Assembly: GCA_024402535.1 (NCBI GenBank)
Contig: JAKSTN010000003.1
Span: 1 to 64,000 of the forward strand
Length of the DNA stretch: 64,000 nt
Origin: Treponema sp.
Lineage (GTDB): Bacteria > Spirochaetota > Spirochaetia > Treponematales > Treponemataceae
Reading direction: 5' to 3'
Each line of letters begins with the position of its first letter. The stretch's first letter is position 1. Of this stretch, positions 52,951-61,710 are shown in pieces. The translations under genes and the position numbers were made by a program. Below the pieces are notes generated by a model. The model saw nothing but the letters and a program-made list of their open reading frames with translations, ran no database searches and was not told the DNA's origin.

Positions 52951-54546
52951 TTATACGATTTTCTTGAAACGTTTTTCGATGTCGCGGATAAGCTTGTATT
53001 CAAAGGAATCGCAAAGAGCAATCCATGAAGCTTCGATCAAGTCGGCAGAAACACCAACTGTAGCCCATGTTGCTTCGCCGTCTGTAGATTCAATTACTAC
53101 GCGGACGCGGGAAGCTGTGGCAGATTTTCCGTCCAGAACACGAACTTTATAGTCTGTAAGGCGAATCTGGCTTACAAGAGGGTAGAAGCGTTCAAGCGCA
53201 TTGCGGAGTGCGATGTCCAGTGCGTTAACCGGACCGTCACCTTCACCGGCTGTTACGGCAATCTGGCGGTCAACTTCAACTTTGATCTGGGCTGTAGAAC
53301 ATACGCCTTCTTCAATGCGTGGGTTCGAGCCGCTTACTGTGTAGTAGTGGAGCTTGAAGAATGGCTGATATTTTCCGATCATTTTGCGAACCATAAGTTC
53401 AAAGCTTCCGTCGGCACCTTCGAACTGGTAGCCTTCGAATTCCAGGTCCTTCATCTTTTTGATGATGTCATTAACGATAGGATCTGACTTTTTAATAGAA
53501 GGTTCAAACTTCTGGATTTTTTCGATGATTGTGGCGCGGCCTGCAACTTCGCTCATAAGGAATACGCGGCTGTTACCTACGCTTTCTGGACTTGTGTGTT
53601 CATAAGCTACAGGATTTTTCATGATGGCATCGATATGCATACCGGCTTTGTGAGCAAATGCATTTCCGCCAACGTATGGAAGTCCTGCATCCAGTGCGAT
53701 GTTTGTAATTTCTGCAATGCGTTTACAAATTGGTGTAAGGTTCTGAAGGTTTTCTTCCGGAATACAACGGCAGTCCATTTTAAGCTGAAGGTCAGCAATG
53801 ATTGTAGAAAGATTTGCGTTTCCTGTTCTTTCGCCAAAGCCCAGCATAACACCCTGAACATGTGTTGCTCCGTTCTGAACGGCAACCAGGGAGTTAGCAA
53901 CTGCAAGACCTGAGTCGTTATGTGTATGAATACCGATGATTGCTTTTTTACCAAGGAGTTTTGAAACTTCTTTTACGGCGTCCCGCACATCATCAATCAT
54001 GCATCCGCCTTTTGTTTCACAAAGGCTCAAAACAGAAGCTCCGCCTTCAACTGCGGCTTCAAGAGTTTTAAGGGCATAGTCCTTGTTCTTTTGGAATGCT
54101 GTGAAAAAATGTTCTGCATCGTAAATTACGTAGCGGCCGTTTTCTTTAAGGAATGCACAGGTGTCGCGGATCATATTCAGGTTTTCTTCAAGAGTTGTTT
54201 TGATGATGTCTGTTACCTGGAAATCCCATGATTTTCCAAAGATAACAACTGTATCTGTTCCTGCGGCCAGAAGACTCTGAAGGTTTGCGTCTTCTGCACA
54301 TTTGATGTCCTTACGGCGTGTTGAACCAAAGGCGCAGAGCTTTGCGTTCTTAAGAGGAATTTTTTTCATTTCCTGGAAAAATTCCATATCCTTTGGATTT
54401 GAGCCTGGGTTACCTGCTTCAATATATTTTACACCAAGTTCATCAAGGGCCTGACAGATGTGAATTTTGTCCAGAACTGAAAAGCTGATGCCTTCGCCCT
54501 GAGCGCCGTCACGAAGTGTTGAATCCAGAATTTCTACGTGTTTCAT
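52951..54546 (-). CDS. cimA: (R)-citramalate synthase
   Basis: Condenses pyruvate and acetyl-CoA to citramalate, the first step of the threonine-independent isoleucine route. The 531-residue protein opens with the HMGL-like motif ILDSTLRDGAQGEGISFS, has IIGIHTHNDSGLAVANSL and the metal-binding block GFGERTGNANLSTI, then AFAHKAGMHIDAI. A C-terminal LeuA-type regulatory domain (about 400-531) suggests feedback control by isoleucine. The length and EAGNPGSNP segment point to the CimA group rather than 2-isopropylmalate synthase, but the two are close. GGAG lies 5 nt before the ATG. Confidence 0.88.
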   Translation of the reverse strand: MKHVEILDSTLRDGAQGEGISFSVLDKIHICQALDELGVKYIEAGNPGSNPKDMEFFQEMKKIPLKNAKLCAFGSTRRKDIKCAEDANLQSLLAAGTDTVVIFGKSWDFQVTDIIKTTLEENLNMIRDTCAFLKENGRYVIYDAEHFFTAFQKNKDYALKTLEAAVEGGASVLSLCETKGGCMIDDVRDAVKEVSKLLGKKAIIGIHTHNDSGLAVANSLVAVQNGATHVQGVMLGFGERTGNANLSTIIADLQLKMDCRCIPEENLQNLTPICKRIAEITNIALDAGLPYVGGNAFAHKAGMHIDAIMKNPVAYEHTSPESVGNSRVFLMSEVAGRATIIEKIQKFEPSIKKSDPIVNDIIKKMKDLEFEGYQFEGADGSFELMVRKMIGKYQPFFKLHYYTVSGSNPRIEEGVCSTAQIKVEVDRQIAVTAGEGDGPVNALDIALRNALERFYPLVSQIRLTDYKVRVLDGKSATASRVRVVIESTDGEATWATVGVSADLIEASWIALCDSFEYKLIRDIEKRFKKIV

Positions 54547-54578
54547 AAATGCTCCAAAAATAAATTATGTACTCTGTC

Positions 54579-54702
54579 AAAAATGGGCCCCGCAACGCGA
54601 AATCCCGTCTCGGCTTGCCACGGGTGTTGCTTTTAGGGCGAGGCTTCCGCATGCCTGAGACGCAACAAGTGGCGCCGGTCGGTTTTCGCTGCGCCCCATT
54701 TT
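54579..54702. repeat. Palindromic intergenic element, copy A
   Basis: The left arm AAAAATGGGCCCCGCAACGC and the right arm GCTGCGCCCCATTTT pair imperfectly across 124 bp, with a GC-rich centre. The same end layout occurs at 59906-60014. It lies between the pdxK and cimA genes on the minus strand. Confidence 0.65.
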
Positions 54703-54707
54703 CAATT

Positions 54708-55613
54708 TTATCTTGTTATGGAGCATTTATGCTCCATGCTTAAATTCATTCTCTTTAAGAGATACGGAATACAAGTTTCAAAATCTACGCCGTACCAGTT
54801 GTAGTCCGGGTGGGACAGGGTTTCTTTTATGCTGGCGCAGACAAAGTCTGCGGCAAGGCTTGCGGCGTTTTCTAAAGGAAGTCCCCGCATTATGCCGCCT
54901 GTGAGAACACTGGCAAAAATATCTCCTGTTCCATGAAAATTCTGCGGCATTTTCTTGTGGAAATACCAGCTGAATTTTTCAGTTACAGAATCATAACATA
55001 AAATGCCGATTTTTTCTTTAGTTCCTTTCACCGATTTCTGTTCTAACTCAAAATTATCTGCAAATTCAATGCCTTTAAGAATAACTTTCTGGGCACCAAG
55101 ACCAGAAAGGCGGACAGCAATATCTTTTATGTAGTCTTCTTCGTATTCTTTTTCTTTATATGGAAGATTCAGCATCAAATGAGCTTCTGTAAGGTTCGGT
55201 GTAATGATATTTGCCTTTCCGCAGAGCTCTGCCATGCGTTTTACAAAATCTTCTGAAAAGCCTGTATAAAGTTTTCCGTTATCTGCCATGCAGGGGTCCA
55301 CTATTGAAAGGGTCCCCCGGTCGCCAAACTCTTCTATAAATTGGGCAACAATATCAATCTGCTCTATAGAACCAAGGTAGCCTGTAAGAATAGCATCAAA
55401 ATGAATCTGATTTTGTTTCCAGTGATCTGCTGTTTTCTGGATGTCGCAGGTTAAATCGCGAAAGGTAAAACCTTCAAAAGCTGTGTGGGTGGAAAGAACC
55501 GCGGTAGGAATGACACTGCACTCAACACCCATAGCTGAAATAAGGGGGAGTGCAACAGTAAGTGAACATTTTCCGATGCAGGAAATATCCTGGATTGTGA
55601 CGATGCGGTTCAT
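54708..55613 (-). CDS. pdxK: Pyridoxal/pyridoxamine kinase
   Basis: Phosphorylates vitamin B6 vitamers in the salvage pathway. The 301-residue ribokinase-fold protein shows MNRIVTIQDISCIGKCSLT at the N-terminus, ILTGYLGS, the phosphate-region VDPCMADNGKLY, IITPNLTEAHLML and the anion-hole/catalytic motif FHGTGDIFASVLTG. The DNGKLY form and overall style match PdxK/PdxY-type kinases rather than ThiD. The C-terminus ends with an unusual polar tail. It is 3' of the PQ-loop gene and 5' of cimA on the same strand. A CAGAAT lies 6 nt before the ATG on the minus strand, possibly another leaderless start. PdxK and PdxY are not separable here. Confidence 0.88.
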   Translation of the reverse strand: MNRIVTIQDISCIGKCSLTVALPLISAMGVECSVIPTAVLSTHTAFEGFTFRDLTCDIQKTADHWKQNQIHFDAILTGYLGSIEQIDIVAQFIEEFGDRGTLSIVDPCMADNGKLYTGFSEDFVKRMAELCGKANIITPNLTEAHLMLNLPYKEKEYEEDYIKDIAVRLSGLGAQKVILKGIEFADNFELEQKSVKGTKEKIGILCYDSVTEKFSWYFHKKMPQNFHGTGDIFASVLTGGIMRGLPLENAASLAADFVCASIKETLSHPDYNWYGVDFETCIPYLLKRMNLSMEHKCSITR

Positions 55614-55673
55614 AGCAACATTCTGACAGAAAAGGGAAATGTTTGCTAGTTGACCGCACCGGTATTTTTTCGT

Positions 55674-56606
55674 TTATACTGCTACGTTTAATTCAATATT
55701 GTCTTCTGCAATGTTCTGTGCAGCATAGCTGTAAAGGATTTCTGCAACATCATAGATTGGCTTTTTGTATTTAAGTCCCATTCCTTCTGCAAAGTCCAGA
55801 GATGACTGAACTCCTTTAGGGTTCCACAGTTTTGCATTTTCAAGGTTTACAAAAGCAGCCTGTTCTGACTGAGCAATGGCTTTAATGTGATTGTTCATCT
55901 GTGTGATTACAGAATTGTCTTGAGGATTGTTGAGTGAAACCAGAGCAATGCGGCAGTCTTTATTGTTTGATTTAATCAGGCTTAAAAGTTCCAGATACAT
56001 TGTGTCAAAAACTGAAGGATTTGATTTGAAAATATCTGCATCTTCTTTTCCAAGCTGAAGGATGATTCCGTCAGAGTTCAAGTTTGCAACGTATTTATTA
56101 AAGTATTCTTTTGCGTTTTTAAGTGAAAGGGCAAAAGAACTTTTGTTGTAAAGGTCAAAGTCAAACTGGAATTCTTCGGTAAGTTTTTTTGCAGGAATAT
56201 CTTTTGCGTAAGTTCCGCCCATAAGAGCAATGTTATATTTTTTAGAAGATGTTTTTTTCTCCTCTGCAAATACAATCTGTTCTTCGTGTGCGTAAACAAC
56301 TTTCTTTTCTTTTACCTGAGTTGTTTCGTTTTCTCTGCTTTTATCAAGAGCACGGTTTCTGAAATAAACCAGGACGTTTGAAAAAACAATTACAAGGTTC
56401 AGAATATATACGGCAAGAACATAATTGAACTGGTGGTTGATAATTTTTGCGCTGATTCCAAGAATGTAACCTGTAATAATCAGAAAGATAAAGGCGAGAC
56501 TTGTACTTTTTGCTGTACGGGCTTTATAAGCCTTAACAACGTTGATTGGCCAAGAGAAACCAAAACATACAAGCATTCCTGCTTCAAAAAGATGTGCAAA
56601 ATTCAT
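55674..56606 (-). CDS. PQ-loop-like membrane protein fused to SGNH-hydrolase-like domain
   Basis: A 310-residue protein in two parts. Residues 1-85 contain three hydrophobic helices, with FGFSWPINVVKAYKARTAKSTSLAF resembling a PQ-loop/SWEET-type half unit. A charged linker (about 86-125) follows. Residues 125-310 look like an SGNH/GDSL-type alpha/beta domain (YNIALMGGTYAKDIP, DGIILQLGKEDADIF, CRIALVSLNNP). The nucleophile position reads GGT rather than GDS and the GxND block is altered, so hydrolase activity is doubtful. A GAGG site precedes the ATG. The gene diverges from the sensor kinase gene at 56792. The function is unknown. Confidence 0.6.
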   Translation of the reverse strand: MNFAHLFEAGMLVCFGFSWPINVVKAYKARTAKSTSLAFIFLIITGYILGISAKIINHQFNYVLAVYILNLVIVFSNVLVYFRNRALDKSRENETTQVKEKKVVYAHEEQIVFAEEKKTSSKKYNIALMGGTYAKDIPAKKLTEEFQFDFDLYNKSSFALSLKNAKEYFNKYVANLNSDGIILQLGKEDADIFKSNPSVFDTMYLELLSLIKSNNKDCRIALVSLNNPQDNSVITQMNNHIKAIAQSEQAAFVNLENAKLWNPKGVQSSLDFAEGMGLKYKKPIYDVAEILYSYAAQNIAEDNIELNVAV

Positions 56607-56779
56607 TTTTATACCTCGTTATATTTATATTTGTGATTTAGTTTTTGTGCCTGTGCACTTTATGGCCTTTATAATAACGGGGAGAAAAAAATAAACAATT
56701 TTTTGAAAGATAAAAAAATAATTTTTCTATGTAAAACTTTTTTTACTTTCAAAAGTCCCTCAATTTTTGGATGAAATGA

Positions 56780-56785
56780 TATAAT
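56780..56785 (+). promoter_or_regulatory. Extended -10 six nt before the sensor kinase ATG
   Basis: TATAAT preceded by TG one base upstream (56777-56778), an extended -10. The ATG at 56792 follows after 6 nt with no Shine-Dalgarno, so a leaderless mRNA is predicted. Confidence 0.6.
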
Positions 56786-56791
56786 AACAAT

Positions 56792-58030
56792 ATGAAAGAA
56801 AATAAGGGCAATCTAGGTAAGCTCCGGAAAGATATTACAAGAACTCAGTTGATTCTGATTATTTCAGTAACAATTCTGCTGAGTGCCGGCGGAATGATTA
56901 TAAATATAAACAGCAATAACAGGGCTTTTAATCAGACACTTCAGAATACATCGGAATTGATTACAAGGCTTTACAGTTTTACAAAAAATATGAGCCAGGA
57001 AGAATTGACTGTCTACCTGGATAACACTGTGGCTTCAATTTCTAATGTTGATATTTTTTCTATTGTCGATAAATCAAATAACCGTTTATATCACACGAAT
57101 CATCAGCTTATTAATACCAATTATGAAGGAAGTCATCCTGACTTTTCGAATATGTCATTAAGCTATTTTATCGAAGACAGTAACGGTCCTTCAGGACCTC
57201 AGCGAAGAACCTATTCGCCTTTCTATGATGAAAACGAAAATTACGAAGGCTTTATCATGACAATCGCTTTGAAAACTTCCATGCGGAATGTAACAAAACA
57301 TACGGTCCTTCTTTTCCTTGTTGTCACTCTGGCGGCAATTTTTATAGAACTTGCAATCTGCACAACTATTTCAAAGAAAATAAAAAAAGAATTCATCAGC
57401 TTCACCGAAGATTTTGAAGGAACAAAATTCCTTGTAGATTCCATGCGTGCAAATAATCATGACTTTACAAACAAGCTTCACGTAATACTTGGACTTATTC
57501 AGATCGGGCAGTATGAAAAAGCTCAGAGTTATATCCAGAATATTTCTATCATTCAAAAAGAAACAGTTTCATATGTAATGCACAATATTCAGAATAATTC
57601 TCTTGCGGCTCTGCTTATCGGGAAAATAGCAAGGGCCAGCGAGTGTAACGTAAAATTCAAGTTTCGGGAAAATTCACAGTATAACAGTCAGGATATAGAA
57701 GTACCTTCTGAAGCTCTTGTTACAATTACAGGAAACCTTATTGATAATGCTCTGGACTCTATGAACAACAGTTCGGGGGAAAACAAAATCCTTACAGTTG
57801 GCGTTTTTACAAAAACCGGGGAACTGCTCCTTTCTGTTCAAGACACAGGTTTCGGAATCGCAGAAAATTTTAAAGAAAAGATTTTTGACAACGGCTTTTC
57901 TACAAAAGGGGAAGGCAGAGGTGTCGGTTTATATCATACAAAACAGCTTATAAAATGTATGGGTGGAGAAATATTCGTGGAATCTCAGGTTGGGCATGGT
58001 GCCTGTTTTACTGTAAAATTAAAGAGATAA
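56792..58030 (+). CDS. CitA/DcuS-type sensor histidine kinase
   Basis: A 412-residue inner-membrane kinase. TM1 (about 22-42, LILIISVTILLSAGGMIINI) and TM2 (about 172-194) enclose an extracytoplasmic domain of about 130 residues. The Spo0B-type dimerisation region contains the phospho-acceptor His223 in NNHDFTNKLHVILGLIQ, the hallmark of the citrate/C4-dicarboxylate kinase group. The HATPase domain has TGNLIDNALDS, DTGFGI and the G2 box GRGVGLYHTKQL. The cytoplasmic PAS usually found between TM2 and the His box is missing. The response regulator starts 4 nt after the stop, so they form an operon. The ligand is unknown; no carboxylate transporter is adjacent. Confidence 0.9.
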   Translation: MKENKGNLGKLRKDITRTQLILIISVTILLSAGGMIININSNNRAFNQTLQNTSELITRLYSFTKNMSQEELTVYLDNTVASISNVDIFSIVDKSNNRLYHTNHQLINTNYEGSHPDFSNMSLSYFIEDSNGPSGPQRRTYSPFYDENENYEGFIMTIALKTSMRNVTKHTVLLFLVVTLAAIFIELAICTTISKKIKKEFISFTEDFEGTKFLVDSMRANNHDFTNKLHVILGLIQIGQYEKAQSYIQNISIIQKETVSYVMHNIQNNSLAALLIGKIARASECNVKFKFRENSQYNSQDIEVPSEALVTITGNLIDNALDSMNNSSGENKILTVGVFTKTGELLLSVQDTGFGIAENFKEKIFDNGFSTKGEGRGVGLYHTKQLIKCMGGEIFVESQVGHGACFTVKLKR

Positions 58031-58034
58031 GAAA

Positions 58035-58709
58035 ATGATGTTCAGAGTTTTAATTGTTGATGATGATCCGATGGTTTCTGACATAAACCGTCACTATGTT
58101 GAAACAAACAGTCAGTTTACTGTAACAGGTATTGCTAAAAACGGAGAGGAGGCTTTGCGCTTCCTTGAAGAGAATGATGTAGAACTTGTCGTGCTTGATG
58201 TTTTTATGCCGGTTATGGATGGAATAGAAACTTTGAAACATATCAGAAATAGAAAAGAAAAAGTTGAAGTCATTATGGTGACCGCCGCAAATGATACGGC
58301 TACTCTTGAACAGACCATGCATCTTGGCGTTCTTGATTATCTTGTGAAGCCTTTCACACTGGACAGACTTCAGGTTTCTCTTGAAAAATTTATTTCGAAA
58401 TTCAATTTAATAAATAAGAATACAGTTCTTGATCAGAATAAAATCGACAGTCTTATAACAAATTCAACCGCCGCAAAGGCTGAAGAATATCCTAAAGGAA
58501 TTCAGAAAAAGACTCTTGAAAAAATCCTTTCTTATTTTGAGACAGCAACTTACTGGCAGTCTGTAGATATGATTTCAGAAAAAATTGGCATCTCGGTTGT
58601 AACGATCCGCCATTATATGAATTATCTGGTTCAGACAAAAGTTCTGGAAGAGACAATAAATTATGAGACAGGCGGACATCCATCTGTTTTATATAGAAAG
58701 AAAAACTAA
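58035..58709 (+). CDS. CitB/DcuR-type response regulator
   Basis: A 224-residue regulator paired with the upstream kinase. The receiver (1-120) has the acidic pocket D9-D11, phospho-acceptor Asp55 (VVLDVFMPVMDG), the switch Thr in MVTAAND and the conserved Lys in YLVKPF. A linker leads to a C-terminal helix-turn-helix (about 165-220, KIGISVVTIRHYMNYLVQ), as in the CitB family. It has a 4-nt gap to the kinase. The next gene downstream, a GH8 glycosidase 63 nt away, has its own start signals; control of it by this system is possible but not shown. Confidence 0.92.
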   Translation: MMFRVLIVDDDPMVSDINRHYVETNSQFTVTGIAKNGEEALRFLEENDVELVVLDVFMPVMDGIETLKHIRNRKEKVEVIMVTAANDTATLEQTMHLGVLDYLVKPFTLDRLQVSLEKFISKFNLINKNTVLDQNKIDSLITNSTAAKAEEYPKGIQKKTLEKILSYFETATYWQSVDMISEKIGISVVTIRHYMNYLVQTKVLEETINYETGGHPSVLYRKKN

Positions 58710-58759
58710 TTCTAATAAAATCAAATATTTTTCTTATATATTTTACTTTGTTTATGATT

Positions 58760-58765
58760 TAGAAT
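58760..58765 (+). promoter_or_regulatory. Possible -10 hexamer 7 nt before the GH8 ATG
   Basis: TAGAAT at 58760-58765; the ATG at 58773 follows 7 nt later with no Shine-Dalgarno. The -35 region is AT-rich and unclear. Confidence 0.35.
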
Positions 58766-58772
58766 TGTAACC

Positions 58773-59882
58773 ATGAAAAATACATTTTTGGAATACGGCT
58801 ATAAGCCTGAAGAAATTGAAAACAAAGTAAACGATACCTTCTATGATATTTTTGAAGGTCCAAACCGTTTCTTCTTTGACGGATTGAATGATACATCATA
58901 TTTTATGGATACAGGCAACTGTGACGCCCGTACAGAAGGAATGTCTTACGGCATGATGATGTGTGTAATGATGGACAGAAAAGATTATTTCGACCGCATG
59001 TGGAAGTTTTCTCATGATTTCATGTACATGCGTGAAGGATACATGAAAGGTTATTTCGCCTGGAGTGTTGGTCCTGACGGAAAGAAAAACGCATTCGGAC
59101 CTGCCCCTGACGGTGAAGAATTTTATGCAATGGCTCTTTTCCTTGCTGATAAAAAATGGGGAAGCGGGGAAGGACTCTATAATTATAAAAAATGGGCACA
59201 GGATATTTTAAGTACAGTAATTCATCATCCGGTTCCTATGTGGACTTCTGATAATTATCTTATTAAGTTTGTTCCGGGTTCACCATTCAGTGATCCGTCT
59301 TATCACCTGCCACATTTTTATAAATGTTTTGCAATGTGGGCAAAAGAATGTGACCGTCCTTTCTGGAAAGAAGCTGAAAAAGCAAGCCGTGAATATCTTG
59401 TGATTTCTGCAGATCCAAAAACCGGTATGCACCCTGAATATGCTCAGTTCGACGGAACTCCTGATCATGAAGTTCATTTTAAAGGTGGAGATCCAATGTT
59501 TGATGATCACGGCTGTTATTTCAGTGACGCTTACAGAACTGTTGCAAACATCGGGCTTGATGCACTCTGGAATAAGAAAACACCTAAGCTTTCAAAGATT
59601 GCAGATAATCTTATTTCTTTCTTTGCAGATATTGAACCAGAAAATTATATGAAATATGAAATTGATGGAACTGCAACAGAATACAAGGCACTTCATCCAA
59701 TCGGAATGCTGGCAACTCTGGCTCAGGGAACTCTGGCCTGTTCACCGTCAAATAAAAAAGCGGCAGAAAAAATTATCCGCCGCTTCTGGAATACTAAGCC
59801 ACGTACCGGTGAACGCCGTTACTATGACAACTGTCTGTATATGTTTGCTATGCTTGCCTTAAGCGGCAAATATACGGTTTAA
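58773..59882 (+). CDS. GH8 glycosidase, reducing-end xylose-releasing exo-oligoxylanase type
   Basis: A 369-residue cytoplasmic enzyme without a signal peptide. The general acid Glu55 lies in CDARTEGMSYGMMMCVMM, which matches the GH8 acid motif of Rex-type oligoxylanases (for example the Bacillus halodurans enzyme). Other family blocks are YFAWSVGPDGKKNAFGPAPDGEEFY and MFDDHGCYFSDAYRTVANI. GH8 also includes cellulases and chitosanases; the intracellular location and sequence style favour trimming imported xylo-oligosaccharides. It stands downstream of a two-component system and upstream of a palindromic repeat. The convergent malQ follows. Confidence 0.86.
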   Translation: MKNTFLEYGYKPEEIENKVNDTFYDIFEGPNRFFFDGLNDTSYFMDTGNCDARTEGMSYGMMMCVMMDRKDYFDRMWKFSHDFMYMREGYMKGYFAWSVGPDGKKNAFGPAPDGEEFYAMALFLADKKWGSGEGLYNYKKWAQDILSTVIHHPVPMWTSDNYLIKFVPGSPFSDPSYHLPHFYKCFAMWAKECDRPFWKEAEKASREYLVISADPKTGMHPEYAQFDGTPDHEVHFKGGDPMFDDHGCYFSDAYRTVANIGLDALWNKKTPKLSKIADNLISFFADIEPENYMKYEIDGTATEYKALHPIGMLATLAQGTLACSPSNKKAAEKIIRRFWNTKPRTGERRYYDNCLYMFAMLALSGKYTV

Positions 59883-59905
59883 AATATTAAACTGATATAA
59901 AAATC

Positions 59906-60014
59906 GAAAAATGGGGCCCAGCATCGCGAATTCGTGTCTTCTGTGGCATGTGTCCTCGTTCGCAAGCTCACTGCGGGATGCCCCAGAGTCACGATTCGCT
60001 GCGTCCCATTTTTC
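59906..60014. repeat. Palindromic intergenic element, copy B
   Basis: The left arm GAAAAATGGGGCCCAGCATC (59906-59925) and the right arm GCTGCGTCCCATTTTTC (59998-60014) pair imperfectly, and inner blocks also match (TTCGTGTCT with AGTCACGA and TGGCAT with ATGCCC). The ends are like copy A at 54579-54702. It fills the convergent gap between GH8 and malQ and may act as a two-way terminator. Confidence 0.65.
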
Positions 60015-60036
60015 AGTTTGTTGTTTATTATTTTAA

Positions 60037-61617
60037 TTAATTCCGGCCATATAAGCTTGATAGAAAACTTAATGACCGGGCAGCCTTTTCTTTTAAGTCT
60101 GACTTTTTCATGCGCCAGCACCAGTTTGCTCCGGTTGTAGCAGGACGGTTCATGCGGGCGTCGTTGTTGTAGCCTGTAATATCCTGGAACGGAATAACGG
60201 CATAAGCGGCAGATGAACTCATTACAGATTTTATCATTAAATCTCTGAGTGCACCTGATTTAACCATAGCCTTTGCCTTTTCAACTGTTGTCTCAGAACC
60301 TGTAAGATACTGTGCAACAATCAGAAGTGTTTCATCATCAATTAATTCAAGCCAGCCCTGAGCTGTGTCGTTGTCGTGAGTTCCTGTATAAACTACGCAC
60401 TGGTCTGTTGTAAAGTTATGAGGCATAAAATAATTTGTCATGCCGTGTTCTTTCACTTCATCTTTACTGAAAGCAAACTGAAGAACTTTCATGCCGGGGA
60501 GTCCTGCAGTGTCCCGCAGTTCTGCAACTTCTTCTGTAATAACTCCTAAGTCTTCTGCAATGATTGGAATATCTCCAAGCTTCTTTTTGATTGTTTTGAA
60601 TAAATCAAGTCCCGGACCTTTTACCCATTTTCCGTACATTGCTGTATCGTCTGTTGCAGGAACTGACCAATAGGCTTCAAAGCCGCGGAAATGATCAATG
60701 CGGATGCAGTCTGTAAGTTCAAGAACGCGCTTGATGCGTGCAACCCACCAGGCGTAATTTGTTTTTTTCATGGCATCCCAGTCGTACAGCGGGTTTCCCC
60801 AAAGCTGACCTGTGGCACAGAAATAGTCTGGTGGAACACCTGCTACAGCTTTTGGATGAGCCTGGTCATCTAACTGGAAAAGACTCTGGTTTGCCCATAC
60901 ATCGGCACTGTCAGGAGCAACGAAAATAGGAATGTCTCCGATAATCTGGATGCCGTTTTCGTTTGCATATTTTTTTACTTCTGACCACTGAACGTCAAAG
61001 AAGAACTGAATAACTTTGTAAGTTTCAATTTCATTTTTATGTTCACTTTTCCATGCCTTGATGGCTTCCTCTTCGTGGTTTTTAAGTTCTTTAGGCCAGT
61101 AGAAATTCCATCTTGAATCAGCAGGTTTTTCTTCTGCAGCTTTTTTGTCGAAGAAAGATTTGATGCTCATAAAAAGAGCGAAGTTATCCAGCCATGAAGA
61201 TTTTTCCTTGCAGAAAGTTTTGTATGCTGTTTTATCTTCGTCGCTTGCATTTAAAAGGAAATAAGAGGCGCATTTTTCAAGAACCGGCATTTTCCACCAG
61301 ACAACGGCGCCGAAATCTACATTGCCGTTTGGTTTTATGAATTCTGCAGGTTTGATTTCTTTTTTGTCGGCCCAGCCTTTTGCGGCCAGTTTTTCAAGAT
61401 CGATAATCAAAGGATTTCCTGCAAAAGTACTGAAGGAAGCATATGGAGAATCTCCGTAGCCTGTTGGTCCAAGGGGCAGAATCTGCCATAAGCTCTGGTC
61501 GGCAGCGGTAAGCCAGTCTATGAATGCAAAGGCCTGGTCACCTAAAGTTCCGATGCCTTCTTTTCCGTAAAATGAAGTAGGGTGGAGAAGAACTCCGCTT
61601 TTTCTTGTGAAAGTCAT
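60037..61617 (-). CDS. malQ: 4-alpha-glucanotransferase (amylomaltase)
   Basis: Transfers maltosyl units between alpha-1,4-glucans (GH77), acting in maltodextrin or glycogen metabolism. The 526-residue protein has the opening block ILPLGPTGYGDSPYASFSTF, the nucleophile Asp in DCIRIDHFRGFEAYW, the acid Glu in IIAEDLGVITEEV and the third acid in YTGTHDNDTAQGW. The ATG at 61617 has GAGG 5 nt upstream; the in-frame GTG at 61623 overlaps that site and cannot be the start. No other glycogen gene is adjacent. Confidence 0.95.
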   Translation of the reverse strand: MTFTRKSGVLLHPTSFYGKEGIGTLGDQAFAFIDWLTAADQSLWQILPLGPTGYGDSPYASFSTFAGNPLIIDLEKLAAKGWADKKEIKPAEFIKPNGNVDFGAVVWWKMPVLEKCASYFLLNASDEDKTAYKTFCKEKSSWLDNFALFMSIKSFFDKKAAEEKPADSRWNFYWPKELKNHEEEAIKAWKSEHKNEIETYKVIQFFFDVQWSEVKKYANENGIQIIGDIPIFVAPDSADVWANQSLFQLDDQAHPKAVAGVPPDYFCATGQLWGNPLYDWDAMKKTNYAWWVARIKRVLELTDCIRIDHFRGFEAYWSVPATDDTAMYGKWVKGPGLDLFKTIKKKLGDIPIIAEDLGVITEEVAELRDTAGLPGMKVLQFAFSKDEVKEHGMTNYFMPHNFTTDQCVVYTGTHDNDTAQGWLELIDDETLLIVAQYLTGSETTVEKAKAMVKSGALRDLMIKSVMSSSAAYAVIPFQDITGYNNDARMNRPATTGANWCWRMKKSDLKEKAARSLSFLSSLYGRN

Positions 61618-61710
61618 AATCACCTCAAAAAAAAATTAAAAAAAAGACCATCCATGAACTTTGTATCCGGATGGTCTGTTGTTATTTACTGTTATTATCC
61701 ATTAGTCAAC

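Noticed and set aside
61618..61623. GTG start for malQ two codons upstream
   Set aside because: The GTG overlaps the GAGG ribosome-binding site of the ATG at 61617.
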